This document shows positions 22,728 through 34,669 of a stretch of DNA of 64,000 nt, one piece after another; positions within the stretch are counted from its first letter, which is position 1; the number at the start of each line of letters is the position of its first letter. This DNA comes from Eutreptiella sp. 'Long Island Sound 2002' (lineage: Eukaryota; Euglenozoa; Euglenophyceae; Eutreptiales; Eutreptiaceae). Location of the stretch: contig OZ038382.1 in NCBI GenBank assembly GCA_964036045.1, positions 148,192,961 through 148,256,960 of the forward strand. The letters run 5' to 3'. A program made the translations under genes and the position numbers. The notes under the pieces are model-generated. The model worked only from the letters and a program-made list of their open reading frames with translations, was not told where the DNA came from and searched no databases.

Positions 22728-25600
22728 GGCGGCCGCGTCCGCAGCCTCATCTGACTCCTCCTTGTTTGTTTTACATGGTGGCCGCCTCCGGCGGGAAGGA
22801 GTGCTCTCCACCATCAGTTCCCCTGGCGACCCCTGTCTCACCTCACGGCCGAGAACTTCAATCAGGTTCCCTTGGGGCATGACCGGTGGTAGGCTCCCTT
22901 CAGTCGCTGCCCTCACGGTTTCAGCTCCTTCCGGTCACCCTTTGAAGGATCCCCCGTCCTTCCCCCCCTGGCACAGCCTATTGGGCGCCTGCAGGCGGGT
23001 TTCCTGTGGATAGCCCTCGCCGACAGCGGAGCATTTCTCTCTGTCACCCACATTCCACCTCTCCCCATCCCTCACGGGCTGGAGTGCCCACTCGGCTCCC
23101 GGATGCACTTGGTTGTCGTCTGTCCACGGCTGGAGGCCAGGGGGCGACCCTTTCCACGTTCCCCCTGGTCCCGCTCACGCTTGAACCTACGTGTACTCAG
23201 GCCATTGACCCGGGGATCTCAAGGTCAACCCTCACCCCTGCGGACACCTCACGGCCGTCCCGGAGTTCAGGGCATTTTCCCGACTTCCCGTGGCCAGGTT
23301 CCCCATGGTTGGCCCATGGTTCACCACTCCATGGCGACTGGTTTCCCAATCCCACGGGGCTGTTGCTTGGCGCTTTTGGCCTCCCTGCCCTTCCCATGTC
23401 CCATTCTTCTTTGCCTCATCCCGGCACCGGCCCGTTTCGAGCGTCCCATGGACTCCCTACCCCTTCGGGCCGTTGTGCGGCCCTAGCCACACGCCCTTCT
23501 CGCCCCGTCCCCTTGTCCCATCATCCCGTGTTTATACCCCACCGGGTCGCCTGCTACCCTGTGGCGCTGGCCCACTGGGGCCTCTTCCATCCAGGGACCC
23601 TTTCGTGCGCCTAGCACGGGTCGCTCCCTTCCTGCCCCCGTCCCTTTCCCCTGTGCCGCGGCCCTGGCCTAATCCCCCGGGCTGTCTTGCGGCCCCATCC
23701 CATCCCTCATCCCGTGTTCATACCCCACCGGGCCGCCAGCAACCCCGTGGCGCGGGCCCACTGGATCCTCTTCCATCCGGGGACCGTTTCGTGCGCCTAG
23801 CACGGGTCGCTCCCTTCCCGCCCCCTTTCCCGGTGCCGCGGCCCCGGCTTATTCCCCCGGGTTGTCGTGCGGCCCCATCCCATCCCTCTTCCCGTGTTTA
23901 TACCCCACCGGGCCGCCAGCAACCCTGTGGCGCGGGCCCACTGGATCCTCATCCATCCGGGGACCATTTTGTGCGCCTAGCACGGGTCGCTCCCTTCCCT
24001 TCCCCGCCCCTCTCTCCTGTGCCGTCTCCCTAGCTGTCCTAGTCACCTGGGGCCGTCGCGTGGCCCTAGCCACCCGTCCTTTTCTGTCTCGCCTCCTTGT
24101 GGTGCTGCGGGGTGTTGTCCGCGTTTGTTTCCCTTTTTTTTTTTCTCTTTTCCGCTTGGTTCCCTCCTCCCTGCATGCACGCACAACAACACTGCATCGC
24201 CATCTGTCTCGGTTCTGTTCGGTGCTCAAGTCCAGTCCCTCCGCCATCCTGTGGCGTTGCCCCTGGCGGTCCCCGGCCATGCCGGGCATCCCAGCCATTC
24301 AGCCCGCTTTGCTGTACTTGTATCCGCTCTCTCTCCTCTCTACCCTCCCCTCCCCTCTGTCTCCTGTCCGCCCTCTTAGTGTTGTTCCCCTGCTCCGTGT
24401 GCTCGCCGCTGGTCGTCTCCGCGCCATGGTTGCATCTCGCGCGCCCTTACGTGCCTCAGGACCTCCCCCCTGTCTTCCGACCTGCAGGCCGACCTGGGCG
24501 GCCTCCCCTGACACCCCTTCGGGGGGACTCCCCCGTCGTCATCTCCTGCCGGCCGCCCCTCCTTCAGTTCCCTGATGGTCGGGCGGGGCGGCCGGTACGG
24601 CTCTATGCGGGTCATCAGCTTGGTGCTTCTCTGTGAGAGACATTGTGTTCCCTTGCGCCCTCGTTGGCCCCCTGTTCCCCCCACCTCCCGCGCCCTGCCA
24701 CCTCTATGTGCCCTTCCTGTGTGTCCGCCCGTCCTGCCGTTGTTTTTTTTTTCTGTGCTCGCGCTCCTTGTTGCTCCCGCGCGCCCTGCGTGTGCCCTCT
24801 GCTCTTCTTCGTGTTACGCTGGTCCCGCTGCCCTGCGCCCCCTCTCTCGCCTGTCTCCCCTCCCATTCTCCTTCTCGCTGTCGACCCTGCCTGCACGTCT
24901 GCCCTTCCTGTCCGTGCAGCGCTGTCACTCGCGTGTGCCACTCGCGTGCCCTACCCCTGCCTCTCCCCCTCGCCCCTACCCTTTCCCCTGGGTGCTCCCT
25001 CGGTCCACGCCTCTCACCCCATCCTGGCTGCCTGGCGCCCTGTGTGTGGGGGGGGGGGGGTGTATCTGTGGTCTGGACTGTGGCCCTGTACCCCCCATGC
25101 ACTCCATCACAGCAGGGAGTTGAGGTACGGAATGCTGGTCATTGTGCTGCAGTTGCGCCAGTAGTTGAGGTGCCGGCGGCAGTGCGCTCCCCACTTGTTG
25201 TCCCGGTGCTAGCACCCAGGCCTGGGGTGCCTGATTCTCTGCACTTGTCGTCTCGTCATCGAGCAATATTTGTCGATTACGGGACATGTTCTTTACTTTA
25301 TTTACAATCTGATACGGGAAACGCGGTCCCTCCCCCCCACTGTGGTGTGAAGATACTGTATATACCCAATGCATCCGCAGCAGCCAATAACAGTCTTAGG
25401 CTTGTGGTTATGTTACCAAAATCATAGGGTTAGGTTACCAGAATTGGCATACATTCGGAACCACAAAACATGTACATGCACCTCGGAAGGAAATTTCAAC
25501 CCAATGTATTGCACCTAACCTGTCTGTCCAACCACCGGGTGTGTTCTGCCGCCGTTTGTTCCCGGACAGCTGTGATGCGTTCATTCCCGACCTGCCGGAC
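22728..25600 (-). other. GC-rich LINE-internal or second-element sequence, no gene recognised
   Basis: Strongly C-rich on the plus strand up to about 25090, with several long overlapping ORFs in many frames that look like composition artefacts. Contains a minisatellite (23525-24000), a T-tract near 24130 and a G12 run near 25050. From about 25100 the composition becomes more balanced. Nothing resembling a known domain was seen. Confidence 0.5.
23525..24000. repeat. Tandem repeat, about 2.6 units of 180-186 bp
   Basis: Units start at the CCCGTGTTTATACCCCACC motif at 23525, 23711 and 23891. Each contains GTGCGCCTAGCACGGGTCGC. The third is partial. Confidence 0.85.
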
Positions 25601-25607
25601 CAAGTGT

Positions 25608-28600
25608 TCACCGACCAAATAGGGATAGTGGTACAAGAGAGTCTGGCGTCCATTGCCTGCTTCTGTACAAAGATGTCAACCACAGTGGATTATCCGGCGG
25701 AGGTCTGAAACATGGCGCACGAAAGCTCAATGTTTTCAATGCAGCACCTTCCTGCCACGCAGAGAGCTGCAAGCCCGAGCCCTGGCGCCGTGCTGCACCC
25801 GAGGGGCACAGCGCTGCTCCACGCCTTCGCCGGCCGTTCACGCCACTCACGACCTCCTGCTCCGCTCCGTCACTGTACCACATTCCGATACTGCTTCCCG
25901 TCTGCTGCCCTTTCTGCCCCACTCTGCTCGCCGTACCCACGATACGTCGCGCGTCCCACTGCCCGGTTGCTTCCTCCGCACTCTCCTGCGCCCCCGTACT
26001 CCGCCGCCCCTTCTCCCCTCCCCCCCGCCGCTGGTCCTGTGCTCTCCGCTTGGGGTTCTCGTCCGCGTCCTCCATCACCACATCCCCCTCCACTTTCAGC
26101 CGTGTCCCAGTCCTCCTCTGCGCACCTGCACCTCTCTGCTCCCCTCCTCCCCTCCCCGTGTCCGTCACATCCCCTCCTCACCCTCATCCACCTCCGCCGA
26201 CCCCCTGTGTCCGCCTCCCCGCATCCCATCTGCCCGTCCCTCCGCACGCCCCTGGCCCCCTGCCCCTAGCGCTCCCCGTTCCTGCCCCTGCCCGGCCCTA
26301 CGCGTCGCCACCGTACTGTCCCTCCCGCTGCAACAGCTCTCGCAGCATCTGAACCCTGGGCTTCTTCCCCCTCTCCTGGGGACAGTCCAGGCGCACCCCC
26401 GGGAGCGCCGCCCCCAGCATCCTCCTCCACCGCCACTCTTCCATCTCCGGCCCCCTTTCCCCGGGCCTCCCCGCCCTGCCGACCGGGTCACTGAAGGGGC
26501 GGGGCCCCCTCCCATCCCGCCTTCCCCTCGGCTTCCCCGCCCACTTCACGTAGCGGGCCAGCTCCGCCACGTCCCCCTCCGTCCATCCCGCGACCGTCCC
26601 GCGTCAATTCCGCACCGGCGGCGGCGCATACTACCGCGGCGGCGGGGACTCCGAGTCCCAGTCCGTCGGCGTCGGCTCCCGACTGGGGCTGGCCGGCCGC
26701 GGTGCCCCCTCCGCCCCCCCTGCCCCTCGCTCCTCCCCCCTGCGCCGCTTCCCCCTATCCTGCCCTGCCTCCTCGCCCTCCTCCCTGGCCCTTCTCCCTG
26801 ACGGCGACCGCCCCTCCACATCCGTGGAGGGGGTGTCCCCTTCCGGATCCGGGAGGACCCAGCGGGCGCCCCGGGCCACCACCTCCTCCTCCTACCGCAC
26901 CCTGCGCACCCGCGCTGCCACCGCCCTGTCCCTGTCCGCCAGCCTCGCCGCCTCCCCCCTGATCCGCCTCCATGCCCTCTCCTGCATCTCTCCCTCTTGC
27001 TCCGGTGGGATAGCCGCTTGTCGGAACGGCACCAGCGGGGTATCCTCCCGCCCCCTACCCTCCTCTTGTTGTCCTCCCTCCCGTTCCGCCCTCTCTTCCC
27101 CCTCCTGCCTCCTCCGAAGGTCCGCCCACGCCCTCTGCGGCTCCTCCACTGCCTGTACTTCCCCTCCCTGCGGCCTGTCGGTCCCCTCCGTCCTCCCCTC
27201 CCCCGTTTCGCCCACCTCACCCTTTTCTCTGGCCTCCCTCTCCCGCAGGCTCCTCTACGCCTCCCCGAACCTCTCCGACGCCCTCCTGTGCTCCTATCCC
27301 TTGCCTTCCTGCGCTCCCCACGCTGTCCCACTGGCCTGCTGGTGCTGCTGCATGTGCGCCTGTGGCTGCATGCCCCGGTACGTTGGCAGGGGCGGGTACA
27401 TCATCCCCATCGCCGGGTACGGCGGCGGCGGGAATGGTGGGACGACTGGTGGGCCGACTGGCGAGACTACACCTCCCCACCATCCCCATCCCGTCCCTGG
27501 GAACACCGGCGAGCCCATGTACCCAAGGCCACCCCCCTTCCCCTGCCCCTTGCCTTGTGGCCCCATCGCCCCGCGTCCCTTGCCGCCTACTCCGTGGAGT
27601 CCTGCCCTCCCCTGTCCCTTCCCCCGTAGCCCTTGTTGCCCCGCCCCTTTCCGCTGCTTGCCCCTGCCGGCCTCTACCTGTTCCGCACCACTGCCCTGCA
27701 CCGCTGCGCTGCTCTGCTCCGCCTGCCCCCCCCTCATCCCCGTCCTCCCTGGCTCCATCTCCAACTGGTAGATGGTGTCCGGCTCTTGCCCTGGGGGCTG
27801 GCGGCGACGGCGCTGGTGCTCCACGTGCGCCAGCGCCTCGTACCGCGCCGCCTGCTGGCGGCGCGCCTCCCTCTCCTCCTCCGCCCTTACCGCCGCACTG
27901 ACCCCTGGGGGCGACCTCGGCGGCGGCTGCCTGAACAAGCATTGGGGCTGCGGCCACTGTCGCCCCCGTCCACTCCCTTTTCCCCCCTTTCCTGCCAGGT
28001 GTCCCTTCGCGTGTACAGCCCCCGTCGTCCCTGCCTGCCCTTTCCCTCCTTTGCCCGTCCGCCCTCTCCCTCCGGTGCTCACGCTGCTGTCTCCGCTCCC
28101 TGCCACTCCCGCCTCTAGCTGCCCTCGTCCGCCCTTGCCTTCCTCCTGCCTCCGCACCTCCGGGAGGATGGACTTCATGGGAGCCGCCGGCACATTGGGC
28201 GCCGACGGCTGTCCTGGGCCTCCCTCCACCGCCATCCTCCCCGCCCCTTCCCCCTCATCCTCCGACACCTCGAGGATGTCGGCGATTACCGACTCCCTCT
28301 GACTCCTCCACTCCTTCCTCCTCACATCCACGCCCGCCCTCACATCCACGACATTGAACAGGTCCGCCCCTGGTCCTTCTGCTGCCCTTTGCACCTGCCC
28401 CTCCCCTTGCCCTTCTGCCCCTGCTGCCACCCCCTCTGCCCCGCCCTTCCCCGCCTCTGCCTGCCCTCTCTTTTTCTTCCCCTCTCCCTTCCCCACCACG
28501 GCTCCTTCCCCCCTCCGTCGCCCTGTAGCCCCCGGCCCTTCCTCCCTGAGCGTCTCCGGGCTATCCGGAGACGAGGGCGACGACACGCCTGCAGACGTCG

Positions 28601-28781
28601 CCGAGGACGCCGGCGAGGGGGGCCGCAGGGCTGCGCCCGCCTGCATGCGGGCCACTGCTGCCCGCACCGTCGGCGGCTGGCTCGGCTGTGGGTCAGGCAT
28701 TTGTGACATTGCGCTGCACATGGGATCACGCTTGAGCCCCGTGCCCTGTCGCCGTTTTCCCCCACCTCCCCCGCCCTTCAC
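25608..28781 (-). pseudogene. Gag-like or ORF1-like low-complexity region, several stops
   Basis: Minus-strand reading begins with a 495-aa ORF at 28781-27294 (SQMPDPQPSQPPTVRAAVAR, then G/E/Q/P-rich, an EEEREARRQQAARYEAL helix, and a Q/M/P-rich end). Reading continues in other frames with plausible protein texture (27215-26892, 26882-26631, 26570-26298, then 26168-25608 containing DVVMEDADENPK), separated by stops and frameshifts. No recognised domain and no zinc knuckle. It lies downstream of ORF2, the reverse of normal LINE order, so it may be ORF1 of a second, head-to-tail LINE or an unrelated element. Confidence 0.45.
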
Positions 28782-28840
28782 CCCCGCTGTTCGCGCGCCC
28801 TACGTGTGGGGTGCTCTGTCATATTCTCCCTGTTGCCTCG

Positions 28841-29085
28841 GACGCTCCAGTCCGTGGCACCGGGTTCACCCCCGGACGGTTCAGTCCTGGGGCTAATGCC
28901 GTGCTTCTTTCCGCCCCGGATGCTCCAACCCGGGGCGCCTTTTTTTTTTTTTTTGTATTCTCTCAGTTGCCTCAGACGCTCCAGTCCGTGGCACCGGGCT
29001 CACCCCCGGACGATCCAGTCCGGGGGCTAGCGCCGTGCTTGATTCCTCCCCGGATGCTGCAACCCCGGGCGTCTTTTTGTCGCAC
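28841..29085. repeat. Two tandem units of about 134 bp
   Basis: Units begin GACGCTCCAGTCCGTGGCAC at 28841 and 28975; the first contains a 15-T run at 28940-28954 (poly-A in LINE orientation). They lie between the end of LINE ORF2 and the ORF1-like region, where a 5' promoter monomer array of a second LINE could be expected. Confidence 0.75.
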
Positions 29086-29279
29086 ACTCTCTGTCGCAGT
29101 CTGCACTGTCGCCGTCCTCGTCCCCGCTTCACTTTCCCCGCTTCTTGCTCCGCCCTACGACTCTGCGTGCCCAGTCCCGGACGCTCCAGTCCATGCGACG
29201 GGCGCTTCCGCTGTCCCTTTCCCTCCGGTCCTCTTCTTGACGTCCCCCTGTGCGGTGAAACCGTACACCTGTCCCGCCC

Positions 29280-29816
29280 TCATATCTGCGGGATTCTCTT
29301 TCGTCTGCGTGCCATCAGGCGTTCCCTCTGCTCGTCTCCCTCTCTGTCCTCCATTCCCGTCTCTCCCCCTGACCGCCTTTGCCGCCAATCTGGCCGGCTC
29401 CGTGCTTCCATCTCCGTGAGTTTTGGGTTGTACCTGATGACTGGATCACGCATGTCTTCCGCCCGCGCCTCCAACTGCGTCTCTCTGCACGCCATGCGTT
29501 CCTTGAGATGTTCCACCATACGCCGCAACAGCCTGTGCGCCATGGCCTCCGGTGCCACTGTATGCTCCTGGAGCGCCCGCCACAGCGGTTTCACTATCAC
29601 CATGTGCCATAGTCCCTTGCGGTGCCCTTCTCTTCTCAGCTCTCTCTCCACCGCGCTTCTGCCTCTCGCACCCTTCTTGAGTAACGGGACGTCCTGATCC
29701 CGAACCAGTGGTTCCTCGATCCCCTTATACTGTGCACACCGCATGAAGTATTCGTATGTTTCTTGTCCTTGGCCACAGTGGCATCTCATGTACTCCTCCG
29801 GGAGGTCCATACCCTT
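29280..29816 (-). pseudogene. LINE ORF2, C-terminal part with zinc motif
   Basis: End of the LINE reverse transcriptase protein. Shows the CCHC-type motif MRCHCGQGQETYEYFMRCAQ (about 29735-29795), typical downstream of the RT in many LINE ORF2 proteins, then a basic helical tail ending at 29280. Removing transposon K and one copy of its TT duplication joins this in frame to the part ending at 37350 (...MRWYRH then KGMDLPEEY). The ORF formally extends to 29885 by reading into the K inverted repeat, which is not LINE. Confidence 0.85.
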
Positions 29817-29843
29817 CCCTACGTGCTCATTTGGATCAGGTAC
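29817..29843 (+). repeat. Left terminal inverted repeat of K
   Basis: Begins CCCTACGTGCTCATTTGGAT; exact reverse complement of 37323-37349. Followed within 25 bp by the first GGTTCAACC sites. Confidence 0.92.
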
Positions 29844-29864
29844 CCTTGAATTACCCAAGTGAAA

Positions 29865-29925
29865 CCGTGGTTCAACCGAGTTCAACCGCGCACTTTCATT
29901 ACGGCTTCCCCACGGTTGAACCCCT
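29865..29925. promoter_or_regulatory. K palindrome cluster, left subterminal
   Basis: Several copies of GGTTCAACC or GGTTGAACC, some with CGCG arms, just inside the left TIR. Placement is that of transposase-binding subterminal repeats. Confidence 0.6.
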
Positions 29926-30312
29926 ATCGAGGTACAGCAACAAATTGCTAAGTAGCAACCTGAAAACCGCTATTTTTCAGCCCTGCAAGAGATGCCACAC
30001 CCCCTAAAAAGAATGTTTTTGAAAACCCTCTTACCTCATTGCTGCAAAACACTGGAGACATATTTCTCTTGGATCATATTTCACGGCGGTGGTGTTGTAG
30101 GTGCCAGTGGCAGCGGCTGTATTGGTGAAACCGCACGGCTTCACCGTCAACTTTTCGTTAGGCGTGGTGACATACACCCCTGCGCCTTGTTCGGATTCCC
30201 CTTAGGACTTTGGACCCTTTTTAGTGAACAACAATTACATGCAAGCCTACACTTGATTGTCAGAAGCTTGTTTCCTCATAGATTGCACTAAAATGTAACC
30301 GGCTTTCGAGGT

Positions 30313-30365
30313 GGTTCAACCGCTGGACAGGCGCGCGGTTGCACCGGCTTCACCGGTTCAACCGC
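30313..30365. promoter_or_regulatory. K palindrome cluster downstream of the dioxygenase exon
   Basis: Includes GGTTCAACCGCTGG, GCGCGGTTGCACCGG and CACCGGTTCAACCGCTG. It follows a possible splice donor (CCAAG/GTGAAG, about 30402) and so may be intronic or 3' untranslated. Confidence 0.55.
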
Positions 30366-31787
30366 TGTTGCACGAAGCGCTACACAAAAAACACATCTTC
30401 ACCTTGGGAAGCCAAACGTGACCAGTTTGTTCTGCATCGCCACAGGCAGACGTCCCCATGCAATGCCTGTGTACGGTACGAGCACAATGCGCTGTCCAGA
30501 CCACGCCAGAGGCACGTGGGGCCTAAGAGCGTTAAACATGACCCCATATCGAGGATCCACAATGTGTCCCCATAATAAATCATGCCCCCAACGTATCCAT
30601 GCAGGACGAGAAGGCCCATTTGCACAATGTAGGGCACTGGTAAACAGTTCCCCCCCCACAAAATCACCCAGGGCTATTTCCCCCGTAAGGGGACTGTCAT
30701 CCTTTGGATGCGTATGTACAAGCATGGGATGATCGCCCACCCCATGGACCACTGCGAGCGCAGTGTAGGTTAGTTGGGGGAGTACACTTCGGATGTGTGC
30801 GTTCACGCGCCGGACCAGTTCCGGATCTCTCCTCGTTTGCACTGCAACTTGCACACGGTGATGCCCCTGCACTATTACGGCCCCCCACAACTGCCTACGG
30901 TACCGTGCTCCATGTCCTTCCCGCCACTGCCGCCCCCTCATTCCCTTGAGGCACGTAAAAAGTCAGTCGTTTGGGAGTGGCTCTTCCTTCACGTGAGGCA
31001 CTGGTGCACCAACCTCTGGGGCTGCCTCTTCATTATCTTCCTGCTTACATGCAGGCATTTCCTCGTCCTTCCGCGCTTCACCAACCTCCTCAATCTCCTG
31101 TTGCCCAACCGGGGCTGCAGGCGAGTCCTCCCCACTGTGCTGGTGCTCCTGCACCCCTGGACCAGCAGACTCCACCTTTTCCTCTTTGACCACCTGTTCT
31201 TCACTCTCCTTTGGCTCTGGCACCTCCGGCGGACTAGGCACAGGAATGTGCTTCTCAGTGTCCTTTGGCTCTGGAATCACGGGCGGCGTCGGCACAGGAA
31301 CCCCATTGTCACTGTCCTTTTCCGCTTCAGCTTCCGGCGCGGGAGTGACCTCCTTCTCCTCGAGTGGACTGTACGAGGGGGACTTCTCCTCGAGTGGACT
31401 GTACGAGGGGGAGTCCTCCATTGTCTTCTTGCCCTCCTCATCGATCGCTTCCTGTTTCTGGGCGCGGCGCTCTTTCAACGCCTCCTCGGCAGCGTGGGGG
31501 TTACTGAAGCTTGTGTCCTTGACTGCAATAACTGGCCACGTTGTCCCAGCTGCATCGCCCTCCTCCTCCCACTGTGGGGGAAGGAAGACCAATTCTTCCC
31601 CCTTTTTGGGCCGGGGGGTCCCCTTCGTGGCTTTCCCCGGGGTACCCACGGCCAGACGTGGCTCGCCATCAGGACCGTCCACAATGACCCATCGAATCGG
31701 CGTGTTGGCCGCCCATCCGAACCGCTGTCGCAGCTGTTTGCGTGTGTCCTCAAGCGCCAGTCGTCGTTGTTGGGCTTGATCCAGGCT

Positions 31788-31874
31788 CTGCAAAAAGGAA
31801 AAAATAGTGAAACCGTGGTTCAGGCGGTTCAAGCGTGCGGTTGAACTACACTTCACCGGTTCAACCGCGCACAC
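31788..31874 (-). other. Intron 3 of the K dioxygenase gene
   Basis: 87 bp, donor GAG/GTGTGCGCGG, acceptor TTTTTGCAG/AGC, phase 0 on both sides. Nearly half is made of GGTTGAACC and GGTTCAACC sites. Confidence 0.7.
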
Positions 31875-31972
31875 CTCCAGAGCTGACGCATGCACCGATT
31901 CTGCCCTGATCGCTTTCTCCTCGTCGCCATCCTTGGATCCCGCAGCCAACTCTGTTGCCAGGGCCTTTACAT

Positions 31973-33182
31973 TAGGGATGCAGGTTCGAATTCGCACGAA
32001 TTCGCTCGAATTCGAATTCGCCCCGAATTCGCACGAATTCGTGGACCCCTCCGAATTCGAATTCGCAACTTCAAATTCGAATTCCCCCTTGATTCGCTTG
32101 AATTCCCCCGAGGCTTGGATTTCCATAGGCACCTACAATTTACCTTCACCTCTTTGCATATGGGTATGCTTGTACCCACTACCATATGGCATAAAACATT
32201 TCAAGTCCAAAAGCTTCCATAACCTTGCAATTTTTGTTGTTTGTTGTTGCTTGCATTCACCGTGCCTAAACTATTTGACAAAAATAAAGACAAATCAAAA
32301 CCAAGAATTCCAAATATCGAGGTATACACCCTTCCTTCATTCTTTCAAATACCTTTTGGAAAAAAAGCAACGAAGCATGCAAAATCACCAATCCACACAC
32401 AAACCATCACATGTGAACCACTTCTTGCCCTTATTGGGCCTTCATTCATTGTATTCTTGCATTGAATCATGGGACTTGAATTCATCTAAGGGAGAGGATA
32501 ACAAAGACAAGGGAAGCATAAAGCAAACTAGCAATGGGCATTCAATTAACATTATTATTGTCATGATGCTCAATAATCATCACTATGTGATTGTTACAGT
32601 ACACTGTCAAATCTGGACTTTTTCGAACCTCGTAACAAGGATTTCTCTGCGTGCACGGAGCCGACGAGGGCAAGGAGGGTACCAAAATGAAGGGTAGGCA
32701 AGGGGGAACACGTTTTGACTGTCCAAAGTCGAAAAAAAAAGGCGAAAATGAAAAGTTCGCGACGCGGTTTTCTCCGAACTGGTGCGGTTTTGGGAGGAAC
32801 GGAGGGCACCGTCGTGTTCAGTGCAACGAGGCGGACACAGCGGTGCGTTCAAAACTGAAAAACAAGTTTTTTTCTCGGGAACCAGTAGGCATGCACCGCA
32901 CAAGCAACTGAATGGGTCAATCAGAGCACAATGATCATGGTTTTAATTGTATAAAGTCAAAAAAATTATTGCATGGCACAGTTCAAAGTTAGGTTTTCAT
33001 CTGGAGAAAAGACGGCGCACGCGTGGTCATTTGGCTGTCACCTGCGAATTCGCAGTGCGAATTCGCCCCGAATTCGCAGTACTGTGAATTTCAGGCCGAA
33101 TTCGGAGCGAATTCGCGCTGCGAACGAATTCGCAGCGAATTCGGCGAATTCAAATTGAATTCGCTGCGAATCTGCATCCCTA
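31973..33182. mobile_element. hAT-like non-autonomous element, 1,210 bp
   Basis: Flanked by an exact 8-bp duplication CTTTACAT (31965-31972, 33183-33190). Inverted ends read TAGGGATGCAGGTTCG and TAGGGATGCAGATTCG, fitting the hAT pattern of 8-bp duplications and YAGGG-type termini. Both subterminal zones (31986-32112 and 33048-33172) are packed with GAATTCG-type repeats. The centre is AT-rich with no transposase ORF. Removing it with one duplication rejoins the dioxygenase exon in frame (DTAQDVK then ALATELAAG). Confidence 0.88.
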
Positions 33183-33953
33183 CTTTACATCCTGCGCCGT
33201 GTCGCTGGGGAGCTTGCCGGAGTCACTGTCGGAACTGGGGGCCGGAACTACCTTCTTCTTCTTCTTCTTTGGGATATGCTTTGCGGCTGGGACCCATTCG
33301 TGCTCTTCAAAAAGGGGGTCTGACTCGTCCATCCCACTGCTGTCCGGGGCAATTCTCCGCTTTTTCGAGGAAGCACCGCTGCCAGTTTTGGCTTTCTTTT
33401 TCGGCTTCTTGTCGCCAGAGACTTGGGCCTTCGCGGGCGGTGCTTCAGCCTTTGCACTTGTCCGCTTCTCCTTCCGGAGCTCCTTCCGGGCGGACTGAAA
33501 CAGGGACTTCGGAACCACTTTGCTGCCAGGGGTGCTCGTCTCTTCGGGTGGCGGTGGTGCTGGAAGACGTGGAGGCTTGGGGGCCTTTCCACTGCTCTCG
33601 GATGCTGCACCTGCTCCAAGTGGGCGGTCCCACACACTCTTGTAGAACTCCTCAAAGCTCTCTCCCACACGACTTGGTTGGGGCGCGGTGGTGACGGCTG
33701 GACTGGACTCCAGAGGCGTTGACCTCTGCTGTTCTGGCGCAGGACTGCCTTGCCCGGCATTGCCCAATTCCCGCAAGCCCCGCTGCACGCCACGACTCAT
33801 GCGGTCGACCACTTGAGCGGCGCCAGGGATCTGCCGATACCACACGTCCCACCACTCCACGATGGGCATGGGTGGCCATCGCCCGCGGACGACAATGCCA
33901 GGGCCACGCCGATCCACCACGAACATGTGCTCAGGCACATCACTGGCGGTCAA

Positions 33954-34109
33954 CTGCAGAGAAAGCAAGGAGGCCGGTGAACCGCAGAAGTGGGGGAACG
34001 CGATTCAGTGTGTAGGAAGGTGATGCTCAAAAGTGCATGGTTGAAGACGGTGAAGGCGGTTCAGCCGCACGGTTAAACCCGCTGAAACGACGGTTGAACT
34101 ACTGCACAC
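33954..34109 (-). other. Intron 2 of the K dioxygenase gene, with palindrome cluster
   Basis: Donor CAACAG/GTGTGC, acceptor TCTCTGCAG/TTG; phase 0. Contains degenerate GGTTSAACC sites between 34038 and 34100. Confidence 0.65.
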
Positions 34110-34523
34110 CTGTTGCACCCCTTGGATCGCTTGAACCACACTTGGCTGCACGAATGGCGATGGTGCCATTGCCGGTGGCGCCGCTGCTGCCGTCGCGGCG
34201 CTTGCCTTGGCCTTCTTGTGCTTTCCCCCACCTGAGATGGTGGCGCCCATACCCAGCATGCTGCTCGGAGTCGCCGTGTACCGCTGGACCTCCGATTCGT
34301 CGAACCAGCCTGGTGGCAACTCCACCGGGGCCTTGAAGAAGAAGCGCGGACCGTGTCCTGCGCTGTGACCACCGCCGCGGCCCACGGAGTCCGCGCCAAA
34401 CCAGGACGCGCTCCTGGCAACACCGCACCCCGCGGTCGCCCATATCCTGAACAGGGCATCCAGCCCTGGTTCGTCCAGGGACATGTGGCCCTGGGGGTCG
34501 CTCGACAGACCCACACTGAGCAC

Positions 34524-34669
34524 CTACAATCAGAAAAACGCACATCAGAACATTCATAAACAGAAAAACACACAGCAACGAAACGCAGCATGCGCCATAT
34601 CAAAACATTTACCAAAAGACCGAAAAACACCAGCACAATCAACTAGCAAACAACAAGACAACAGCAGAC
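34524..34669 (-). other. Intron 1 of the K dioxygenase gene
   Basis: Donor TGGAAG/GTCTGC, acceptor GATTGTAG/GTG, phase 0. T-rich on the coding strand; the only clear K intron without the palindrome. Confidence 0.6.

Noticed and set aside
22725-22740. GCGGCCGC (NotI site) next to a simple repeat, as possible cloning-vector remnant
   Set aside because: It lies at a LINE tail with a target duplication; GC-rich DNA has this site by chance and no vector sequence was seen.
25424-25440. Telomere-like TAGGGTTAGG
   Set aside because: Only one to two units, not an array.
23290-26801. Long plus-strand proline/serine-rich ORFs
   Set aside because: C-rich sequence opens several overlapping frames at once; no motif supports any of them.
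31986-33172. GAATTC repeats read as a CRISPR or satellite array
   Set aside because: Irregular spacing, inverted between the two ends, and bounded by hAT-like TIRs and an 8-bp duplication.
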